Assembly: GCA_003550325.1 (NCBI GenBank)
Contig: QKWP01001971.1
Coordinates: 32,587 to 96,586, forward strand
Length of the DNA stretch: 64,000 bases
Direction: 5' to 3'
From: Gigaspora rosea
Taxonomy: Eukaryota; Glomeromycota; Glomeromycetes; Diversisporales; Gigasporaceae
A model generated the notes under the pieces. That model searched no databases, had not been told where the DNA came from, and was given only the letters and a program-made list of their open reading frames with translations. How positions within the stretch are numbered: the first letter of the stretch is position 1; each line of letters starts with the position of its first letter. Below, in pieces: positions 55,771 to 64,000 of this stretch. Made by a program: the position numbers and the translations under genes.

Positions 55771-57948
55771 ATGTTGTTGCTTATTTTAATCCTTAATATC
55801 TATTTTCTGGTTACTGATGGTCGAGTAGGTTTAACAAGTGCTTTAATAGGTCCTAAACTTTATGTAATGGGTGGCACAGAAGGCAAATATGTTTATGCTA
55901 GTCTCTTATATTACGATTTTACAGTCCTTTTTGATAATTTTGCAAAACATGCTACCCCAATTCCTGTTTACAGTATATGGGGAACTGCGTCAATTGGTGG
56001 ACCAGATAGAACTAAGATATTTTTAATTGGTGGCATAATGGCAGATACAAAAAGTGGCAATTTAAGCAATACTTTAGTATATAGTTATGACACTATTAAT
56101 GGCAATTGGACAGCGCCAGAAATTTCAGGCAATCAGCCATTAAGACGTAGAGAAGCTTCTTCTACTTTTAATCCTGATAATGGATGGATATATATTTTTG
56201 GTGGCGCAACAACCAAATCCACTGGCTTTAATTCTACAATATTCTATAATGATTTTATTATATTGGATTCAATCGGGTTATCCTGGATTAATATTAATTC
56301 GTCTGGTGACGCCCCATCAAGAAGAGCTTCTCATACTGCAACACTTATTGAAAATGGTATTATTGTTTTTATTGGTGGATATGACCTTGTTGATAACACT
56401 ACTTTTCGAATTGTTGACATTAATCAGGTACATGTTCTCGCAATATTAATTATAATTTAGTAAATTGACTCATGTATAATTTATGATAGATTTTGATGTA
56501 TGATACTAAATTAGGAAAATGGGAATATCAAGTAGGTTACGTTCACATTATTTATCTGTGCCTGTTTTTTCATTAAACTCACTTTTATTATTTAGTTTGC
56601 TGTTGGTGATAATGTAGACCCACGTTATGGCCATACTTCTGTGCTAGGTAATAAACTTAAGTGTTTTTATTAAAATAATAGTTAAATGCTAGGTAATAAA
56701 AATTAAGCGTTTTTATTAATATTACAATTACAGCACCCGATGGAAATATTATTGTTTATGGTGGTAAAAAGATTGGTGATTTAATTGGTTTAAGAGCTAA
56801 ACCAGATCTCGTAGTGCTTAAGGTTACAACTATTCCATTTCAATGGTTTGCTCCATCAATTCCAACTGAGAATGCGCCACCTCCATTAACTTACCATATA
56901 GCTGCCATTATTGAGAACTGTATGGTTATATCATATGGTAATTATCTTTTCATTATTTCATCAACACAATATGAATTAAACTAAAATTTTTTTTATTTAG
57001 GTAATATTACAAGTGATTTTTCTGAACCAATAGGCAGTAATTCAGAAGTCTATCTGTTTGATACAAATTCTTATAAATGGATTAAAGAATATATGCCACA
57101 TTCAGGTTTGTTTTTTTTTAAAAAAAAAAAAAATTAGTTTTAAGGACAAATAAATTTGCACCGGTGGCTACTGTTACCAAGCCAATCAGATTGCACAGTT
57201 TAAAAACTTTGTAATTTTGAAAATTAAATCAAAATTATGAGTATAAAACTAACTTTCGTGCTTTAACAAAAATATTTCCTTGGACAATTTTACTATATTA
57301 TATGATCTATTTTAACCATTAATCTGACATTGACAAATCCGGTGACTGTCACCGCCAGTTTCAAATCGTTGTTTGTCACTTTCCGAAACCCACCTTTCCG
57401 AAATGCTATTTCCCCGACTCCATAACATCGATATCCCTTTTTCTTGACAAGACAGTTTAGGGTTCTGTTCATTTCACCGAAAATAATTTCATCAACGACT
57501 TAGTTCACGACAATTTATTTCACCGACAAAAGCAATTTTGGTCATTGTCGTTAAGGATTAGAGTTAAGGTTAGTGCAATTTTTAAGAAAACTTGCAGTGA
57601 AATAATTGTCGGTGAAAAAAACTTACCGGCGAAAAAAGATGTTGATGAATTGATTGTCAGTGAAATGACATGGATCCATTTATGTACTGTTAGTAAAATG
57701 GATTTTCAGCATTGCGACTTTGGTGAAATGGCATTTCGGAAAAATGGATTTCGGAAAGTTAGCTCATAACCGTTACTTACACTTTAGTCTTAATATATTA
57801 AGCTAATTTTTCTTTTAATAAATTTTAATTGTTAGCTTCTACCATAATAAGAAGTATTCAAATTATTGGAATTATTATGTACATAGTTGCAGCTGTTGGA
57901 TTATTAGTTTCTTCATTTTTGAAATTTAAAAAATATAAGACTCAATAG
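55771..57948 (+). CDS. Secreted/membrane-anchored kelch-repeat protein, six exons
   Basis: Exons by GT-AG and frame: 55771-56427, 56490-56531, 56596-56647, 56734-56937, 57001-57105 and 57836-57948 (1,173 nt, 390 residues; frame closes exactly). Residues 1-14 are a hydrophobic signal sequence ('MLLLILILNIYFLV'). Kelch repeats follow, each with the Gly-Gly pair and downstream aromatic spacing: 'GRVGLTSALIGPKLYVMGG', 'IFLIGGIM', 'RRREASSTFNPDNGWIYIFGG', 'RRASHTATLIENGIIVFIGG', 'RYGHTSVLAPDGNIIVYGG' and 'PPLTYHIAAIIENCMVISYG'. The last exon encodes one TM helix ('IIGIIMYIVAAVGLLVSSFL') and a basic tail 'KFKKYKTQ', so the beta-propeller faces outside and the tail the cytosol. Kelch propellers bind proteins or glycans; the ligand here is unknown. 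Intron 5 (730 bp) has taken up repeats, and intron 3 contains a 45-bp duplication with a second donor. Confidence 0.85.
57378..57760. mobile_element. TIR element inside kelch intron 5
   Basis: 57378 starts ACTTTCCGAAACCCACCTTT and the right end reads ...GGATTTCGGAAAGT; the arms pair for about 45 bp. The interior repeats 'tttcaccgacaa' / 'ttgtcggtgaaa'. The preceding part of the intron (57,140-57,375) holds another decayed repeat. Together they enlarge an intron that was probably ~60 bp. Confidence 0.7.
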
Positions 57949-57983
57949 ATTATTGGATTAATTATATAAAATGAATTTAACTA

Positions 57984-58432
57984 CAGTGCGGGCATCCTTA
58001 AATCAACGTATAAAATACATGATCTTTAAAAGGTTATAAATAAAAAACTAGAATAGTTATGAACCAAATCTTTTCATAAAATAATAAAATCAAACCTAAA
58101 GAACAAAGTTATGAGGTTAATTTTTTTAGTTAATTAGAATTTAATCAAGTTATAATCTTTTAAAATTACCCAATTTTATTAATAAATTTACAAATTTGGC
58201 CACTTTAATTTTGGCCAAAATTATTTAAAATTATTATAATTTTGGCCAAAATTGTAAAAAATTATTATAATTTTGGCCAAAATTATAAAAAATTTTTTTA
58301 TTAATGTTGGTTTATCTTCTAATATTTATATTATCCAATAATATTGCTTTATTTTGTGTAAGGTTACACAACATATAGTAAAAATTTGGCCGCCTATATA
58401 AAAAACTTGTTGGTTTAAGGATGCCCGCACTG
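57984..58432. mobile_element. Tc1/mariner-like TIR element just after the kelch gene (TA target duplication)
   Basis: It starts CAGTGCGGGCATCCTTAAAT and ends ...TTAAGGATGCCCGCACTG. TA flanks both sides (57982-57983 and 58433-58434). It is 449 bp with no ORF. The interior has three ATTTTGGCCAAAAT palindromes (58,195-58,290). It begins 36 bp after the kelch stop, so it could affect 3' end formation. Confidence 0.85.
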
Positions 58433-58434
58433 TA

Positions 58435-59210
58435 TGATTTTAAGCACTATATAAAAAAATAAATTTACTATTAGTGATTATAGCAAAGGTAATATTAGAG
58501 TTAGCTTATATATATATCCTATTATCGCTTACAGTTATTATAAATGATGCCCGTAAAATGTGTAGGTAATTTCTATACTTTCTTGTAACCACATAATTCC
58601 TAATTCCTATGTTTAATTTTTGCCAATTTTTACAATTTTCAAAGCCTACATACGATATATCTTATTCGTTTTAATATTAAATAAGTTTCTTCACAAAGTA
58701 TTAATGCAATGCATTATCTGATTCAATTTCTGGCAATTTAGTTAATTTTTTTATATTTATTAGGCCTACAAATTGACTCGTAAACTTATTTCAGATTAAT
58801 CTACCTGCTTTCATCTAGCTGATACAATTGTGGCCTGATCCCTTATCCACCCACAAGTGATCCGGTTATATATAGTATTAGCAGTTAAATTAGGGTTATA
58901 GTAAAAAATTAAATCATTTAATTATTTTCATAATAAACATGTGAAAATATTTTTTATAGTACGTTTCCAATAATCTTTATGTTGCAATAGCATCTCAATA
59001 ATATAATTATTCAATAATATTTGTTGTACAAATAAATAATGAAATAAATTAATTTAACAAATTACTGTATATGATAACAAAAAATTTTTCCCGGATACCA
59101 ATAAAAAAATTTAAAAATATTGCAAATATTAATTATTAGAAAATAATCTAAAATAATTTCAATTTGTAAGATAAATTATATAAATTTATGAATATTCAGG
59201 ATGTTAATTA
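58435..59210. other. Intergenic, AT-rich, no gene recognised
   Basis: No repeats with clear boundaries and no coding structure are seen. Confidence 0.4.
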
Positions 59211-59642
59211 TTAATCTTTAGGTTGAGGAAGATTACAACCATCGCTGCAACGAATAACTCCGCAGTCTTGCCAAGGTTCATTTTGAAGAAGTGTACCTTC
59301 AAGAGGTGTACCATCCAATGTAGGATAATCGCATACGCCGGGAACAAGTTCTCTATTGACACCATGAAGACATACTTCTGTAAAAACCCATCCAATGCAA
59401 TACTCATTTGCAACACATGCCTTACAACAACCGGAAGGAGTAGGAATATCAAGCCTTTGGTCTGCATTTAAATAAGATAAACGATGAATCGAGTTTTTCC
59501 ATCCTGGGCTTTCGCCAGAAGACCCACAACAATGTTGGAAATTGTCTTCATGTTTATTGTTTTCAAGTTCATGAGCGTCAACAAAGATAATAAATGCTAA
59601 TAAGCATGAAAGAAAACTAAATTTAAAATTTGAAAGTTTCAT
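59211..59642 (-). CDS. Small secreted cysteine-rich protein (candidate effector)
   Basis: A single-exon frame of 143 residues. Residues 1-23 form a signal peptide (KLSNFKF, then hydrophobic SFLSCLLAFIIF, with a V-D-A cleavage site before 'HELENN'). The mature part is about 120 residues with 11 cysteines, including 'HCCGSSGESPGW', 'GCCKACVANEYCIGWVF' and a C-terminal 'DCGVIRCSDGC'. The central 'C-C-x-x-C...C-x-x-W' stretch is reminiscent of PAN/apple-type extracellular modules, but it is too short to assign. There is no TM and no GPI signal, so it should be secreted. The start chosen is the only one that gives a signal peptide. Small Cys-rich secreted proteins of mycorrhizal fungi include host-signalling effectors, but no specific role is shown here. 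Confidence 0.75.
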   Translation of the reverse strand: MKLSNFKFSFLSCLLAFIIFVDAHELENNKHEDNFQHCCGSSGESPGWKNSIHRLSYLNADQRLDIPTPSGCCKACVANEYCIGWVFTEVCLHGVNRELVPGVCDYPTLDGTPLEGTLLQNEPWQDCGVIRCSDGCNLPQPKD

Positions 59643-60478
59643 TGTATTAGATTTAAAATATGTTTATAAAGTAACTTTTTAAGTTGCTTAATGAAAATTA
59701 AATTTGTGCAAAGCAAGGAAAATTTTTTTGATTTTATATAGAGAATTTGTTAATGCACTATAGCCGTAATGAATATGCTTTCAAAGTGTTTTATTGGCTT
59801 ATGTATAGTAATATATGCAAATGTCATAAATGTTTTCCATTTATAATTGACAGAAAATTATCATTATAGTATGAAAAGGAAAAAATTCCATTTCTAGCCC
59901 TAATGATTTGACACGCATAACCAAGCTCCGTTACTGGTTGTTTATTTAATTAAAAACACTTTATTAAACTTTTTAGGCTGCATATACAGCATAACTCCCT
60001 AAGTACATTCCTATTCTTGAGAGTAATTTTATCAATGTCAATTGGGACAGGCGCTGAATACATTTATAGAGAATATGCATTTATAGGGTGGCGTGCATTT
60101 GATTTTTTTAATTCAAAATAGGTAAACAAATTTTTTTGATCAGATTTATGATTTGAATAAACTTAGTGACATATTCATTTGGTAATAAGCGATTTATAAA
60201 TTCTATTTATTTTATATGATGATAATAGGGGTATTTTATTTTTCCGATTTATAATACAACATAGTGAAAATGCTTTTGAAAAATCATATTTATTTCACTT
60301 ATTTGTTAACTTTGAAACCCTAATTTATCATTGGAAAAATACTCTATTTCATTTTCTTACATTTTCTTATTTCGAAATTTCAAACATATATGGAATTTTT
60401 TAACTCCCATTATTTTTTAATTATGTTAATTCTGAATCACCCTATTATGAACTTACCTTATCTTCCTGTGACGCTATA
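59643..60478. other. Upstream region of the secreted-protein gene
   Basis: AT-rich; it contains the promoter of the minus-strand gene. No other gene is recognised. Confidence 0.4.
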
Positions 60479-60486
60479 CATATATG

Positions 60487-60687
60487 TAAGGATAGGAATC
60501 GGTCAAAAATTTCTAGTCGATTAGTCAGTCGACTAAAACTGTTAGTCATCGACTGACTAAAAATCGACTAATCGATTAATCGACTAATCGACTAATCGAC
60601 TAATCGATTAATCGATCGACTGACTACAATCGATTAGTCGACTAATAGTCGATTAATCGACTAATGACTATATGATTCCTATCCTTA
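60487..60687. mobile_element. 201-bp hAT-like MITE filled with ATCGACTA units
   Basis: The termini TAAGGATAGGAATC / GATTCCTATCCTTA are inverted repeats. The flanking 8-mers are both CATATATG (60479-60486 and 60688-60695). The interior is an array of about 15 short units (CGACTAAT, CGATTAAT, AGTCAGTCGA) on both strands, forming many ATCGAT-type palindromes. Confidence 0.8.
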
Positions 60688-60897
60688 CATATATGAATAG
60701 ACCCGTATATCATATTCAAAGAAAAACGAGTATCCGAATCACTAATTAAATGTTCGAGAAATGCACTTTGAATACAACGAGCTACATTATATTTTCCGCC
60801 ATATTTTCCTTTTTTGGTTGTGTTATAGGAGCAAATAAGTAAATCCAATGATGCAGGTTGGCTTATGGCTTGCATCATTCAATAATTTTATTGGACT

Positions 60898-60942
60898 TCA
60901 AAGATCTGTTAAGCATTCCGAATGCATTAACAGATCTTTGGT
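60898..60942. repeat. Hairpin with AAAGATCTGTTAA stem
   Basis: 'aaagatctgttaagcattc' is followed by its near-exact inverse 'gaatgcattaacagatcttt'. The stem is about 19 bp with one bulge and no loop beyond CG. Confidence 0.75.
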
Positions 60943-61318
60943 GAACAATGCAGTAATTAGTCACTTACACCATAATAGCTATATATTCTCTAAAGTTTAT
61001 TAAGATTAAATTTTAGAATAATTTTTTAATATAAGTTTTTTGGATAAGAGTAAACCACCGATTTAATTTAGAGGAATTTGAATATGTTATTTAATTAAGT
61101 TTTTAATTTTTAAAAAGATATTGTTTTAAATAAAAGGCTCAAGTTTCGTGTTAAAGTTTGTATACTAAAAATGATCAAAATCATTAAAAGAGCGTCGCGT
61201 GTAACAATTCTTTTAAATTAGAAATCTTTATGGTCAGCCAATAATATAGATCCATTCTATAGGCATGTCAGTGTGCCAAATTTATGGCACAACAAAAAAT
61301 TTTAAAGTTAGTTATTAT

Positions 61319-62573
61319 TAGGCCACGCAAAGTAAAATTTTCGTTTAGCATTACCCGCCGACCCAAATTTTTCAAAAACCCTCAAATTTTTATTTTATTT
61401 TTTTCTTTTAAAACAAGCATAATAATGTTTATTTTAATGATATTTAATTAATATAGGTCGAAACAATCGATATTAATTATCATAAATTAGTTGAAATTAA
61501 AAATCGGAAAATGTTTAATGGAATATCGGAACATTTCGGGATTGTTTATAGGTCAGCGGGAATTTTAGGAGGTGTGATAATAATATGATAACTAAAAATA
61601 AAAACTCGCTCACAGAGCCCGGGCGTTGCCCCGGGAATGGGGTTTCTGATTTTTTGAACCTTAGGCCTAAGTACCCGGAAGTGAGATTTCAAATTTTATT
61701 CCGGGTATTGGCCCAAATAAACCCAGCTTGGGTTTAAATGAACCCGAATTGGTTCAAATGAACCCGAACCCAATTGGGTTCAAATGAGCACGAATTTGGT
61801 TCAAGTGACCCAAAGTTCAGAGATAAATTTCTAAGTTCAAAAAAATCTTGAAGTTTTTTTAATTTTTATTTATAACTTATCAGTTATATTTATTTTTTTA
61901 TTTATCAAAATATTCGTATTCAAGTCATCCATTCTCATTTTAGCAAAATCCTGCAATTTACATAACTGAAAAACTTGCTTTGTGCAAGTTTGTAAAGCTT
62001 AGGCCGTTTTAGTTGATTTTTAAGTAACGTCATCCTCTCATTTAACTGCCGCTGAAAATTAAATAAGCCGCAGTATAAGCCTAGTTAATCATGTAATTAA
62101 TGTTAACCAATGAGATTTGATCAAATATTCTTAAGGCGTGTTTGTTTAACCCCCCTCCCTTCTCATGCCTGAATCTAAATATTGACGTTAACCTAATAAT
62201 CAACTAAAAACTGCCTTATTTAAGACCTACACATTACCCGCCGACTCAATTTTTCAATTTTTCAATTTTTTTAACCTTTACTTTATTTTTTATCGATTTT
62301 TGACCTTCATTTTTTTCGCGTTGTCACCCGATGGGGACCTTAATTTCCCGTAATCATCTGATAGGACTGACGGAGAAAATATGACTGCTGACCAATTTTT
62401 TGATTCTTTGTGTGCGAAATGAAAAATTAACCTTGCAAAACCTGTGATATGAAAATTATTTTATTATTTATAGTAAATTAAAAAAAAAAGAAAAAAAACA
62501 AAAAAAAACCCCGATCTGAACGACCCATATTTTCATGTAAGGCTAAACGAAAAATCAACTTTGCGCGGCCTTG
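61319..62573. mobile_element. ~1.25-kb TIR element without transposase
   Basis: The left end GGCCACGCAAAGTAAAATTT...CGTTTAGCATTAC pairs with the right end GTAAGGCTAAACG...ACTTTGCGCGGCC over about 40 bp. The interior repeats 'attacccgccgac.caattttt' (61,350 and 62,235) and holds an array of 'aaatgaacccgaa.tgggttc' units (61,725-61,815) plus a GC-rich patch at 61,615-61,640. No clear target duplication was found. Confidence 0.7.
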
Positions 62574-63469
62574 ATCGAACAACCTAGAAATAATCTAGAA
62601 GTAAAGTAAAAATTATATTAAAAGAAAGAACTAAATTTAGAAGTAAAAGAAAAATATCTTATTCAATTAATTTAGAAATGAAGCAAATTTTATTCTCGCT
62701 CGGATTCAATTTATCGAATTAATGAAACTAACTATGTGAGTCTAGGCGTCAATACATTTAACTTGTACACTTCTAAATACATAAATAACCGATTCAATGC
62801 GTGTAAACAAAATGATTACGTATGTCTCGATAGGAATGATGGCCCACGCAAAGATGTACTGTACACATCGTTGTTAGCATAACTGATAACAGATCGAAAG
62901 ATGGTTAATCCGGTTAGACAGAATCAGCCATTAATTCCAATTGGGAATACAAATAAGCTAGCAACACAGAGGTCAGACAGGTAAGATATAATTAGTTGCC
63001 TAATTTATAAACAATAAAATATTAACGGTATCATCATTGTCAAAGGCAAAAATAAGAAGACGCACGTTTCAAGCAGCCAGATGCCATCACTTCTAAAAGC
63101 AAGATTCGCACCCGAACACCCTACCTATATGAATTCACATAGAATCAACGTAGAACCTGTCATTTGGGGTAGCTTAATCTTTTCATCAAAGCGGTCCGTT
63201 ATATGCAGTATGGGAGACCACCGATTGATGATATGCATCGTGAATTCAACCAATGACCGTCGCAATTATAGTTGCTGTTTCTGGATGCATATCCGTCTCG
63301 GTTAATACATCAGTTGCACTGATGTATGCCGCTCATTCTCAATTAAGATCATTCAATAAAGTTTAATATTGCGCTAATAGTCAATAAGGGCTAATATGCA
63401 TCTATATGCAAGAGAGAGCCTAGTAAACTAAAAATTTTTATAGTGGCAGGTTATTTGACAATACAATTA
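62574..63469. other. Less AT-biased stretch, no gene recognised
   Basis: An open frame of 74 codons at 63,081-63,305 shows no domain. A perfect 9-bp stem hairpin TACATCAGT-tgc-ACTGATGTA lies at 63,307-63,327. The region could be the 5' or 3' flank of a gene beyond the window. Confidence 0.4.
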
Positions 63470-63632
63470 CAGTCAAACCTCTCTATAGTCACACCTTTGG
63501 GATACAAAAAGCTGTGCTTATAAAGAAGTGTGACTAATATAGAGGTATTTTTATATATTTATAAATAATTGGTAAAGATAATTTTATTAATTTTGTGACT
63601 ATAGAGGAGGTGACTATAGAGAGGTTTGACTG
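63470..63632. mobile_element. 163-bp Tc1/mariner-like MITE, intact TIRs (TA target duplication)
   Basis: The 23-bp terminal inverted repeats, starting CAGTCAAACCTCTCTATAGT, are perfect (63470-63492 and 63610-63632). TA flanks both sides (63468-63469 and 63633-63634). It is the best-preserved member of the family that includes 28372-28546 and 48232-48394. Confidence 0.9.
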
Positions 63633-64000
63633 TATTTGAAAAACTAAGATGGAAGATTTATTTTTAACATTTACTCATAACATAACAACGTCAAACGACA
63701 TGTCTCAGCAGGCCCAGGTGACGATAATCGGCTATAGTATTGCACAGTGTGGTCGGATTTTGTGTTGCCGGGAATTACTAAATTAGGGGTAATTTCGAAT
63801 AATTCTTATGGAGGAATTCCCATGTTTGTTTTCCTTTGGTTGTACCGTTGATCTGTGTTTGATCTTTAGATGGGCGGAGTTTGAGGTACGTTAGTTTATT
63901 TGTGGAACTTTTGTGAATTTCAAATTCAAATATAGTGTTCTGGAATCTATGTGGTATTGTGTTGTCCTCGGATAATTCTAATATTGTTGGGTTTTCTCCA
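63633..64000. other. Window end, nothing recognised
   Basis: The base composition is closer to genic than its surroundings, but no start, intron or domain could be supported. Confidence 0.35.

Noticed and set aside
59223..59471. Antisense and alternate-frame ORFs over the secreted-protein gene
   Set aside because: They lack a signal peptide or family features, whereas the 143-residue frame explains the region.
60500..60670. CRISPR array
   Set aside because: The octamer units have no unique spacers of constant length, and the array lies inside a MITE with TIRs in a eukaryotic genome.
60642..60878. 78-codon minus-strand ORF
   Set aside because: Its end lies within the ATCGACTA-filled MITE and it has no recognisable domain or intron.
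63081..63305. 74-codon plus-strand ORF near the window end
   Set aside because: The composition is slightly gene-like, but no domain, signal or splice structure was found.

Overview
The window reads as an AT-rich eukaryotic, almost certainly fungal, genome segment. Arbuscular mycorrhizal fungi (Glomeromycotina, Rhizophagus-like) fit best. Reasons: very low GC outside a few islands, multi-exon genes with short GT-AG introns, a TKL-type kinase with an HCD (not HRD) catalytic loop preceded by a zinc-ribbon and a 'NNWTSG' linker, a secreted/membrane-anchored kelch protein, an HMG-box-like short protein, Sel1-like-repeat relics, and dense transposon relics of pogo, MULE/FAR1, hAT, Harbinger-like, Tc1/mariner-like and LTR types. 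The species assignment is inference.

Layout. 1-5,440: AT-rich repeats, a single-N join flanked by a 265-bp direct duplication, then a complete but broken pogo/Tigger-type transposon (2421-5440) with TIRs and TA target duplication. 5,441-15,788: mostly non-coding with a 180-bp palindrome and one short HMG-box-like ORF (9019-9330, minus). 15,789-16,505: a two-exon coiled-coil gene with a homopolymer frameshift. 16,506-26,750: a transposon graveyard, comprising an LTR fragment, a (TTA)n tract, a degenerate minus-strand LTR element (19.6-23.7 kb) holding gag-like and Sel1-like relics plus an inserted Harbinger-type non-autonomous element, a MULE/FAR1 transposase relic (24.0-26.4 kb) carrying a hairpin insertion, and a kinase fragment. 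26,750-53,000: no intact host gene recognised. It holds MITE families, foldback elements, two copies of a tRNA-headed poly(A) retroposon, a second MULE/FAR1 relic, A/T-only minisatellites, a ~1-kb foldback element and a non-autonomous hAT element with an exact 8-bp target duplication.

The intact host genes cluster at 53-60 kb. A two-exon gene encodes a multi-pass membrane protein fused to a zinc ribbon and a protein kinase (minus strand). It is arranged head to head, across about 0.5 kb, with a six-exon, signal-peptide, kelch-repeat, single-TM gene (plus strand). A cysteine-rich small secreted protein (minus strand) follows. All three look like surface or secretory products. A functional link between the divergent pair is only suggested by position. 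60-64 kb is again non-coding and rich in inverted-repeat elements.
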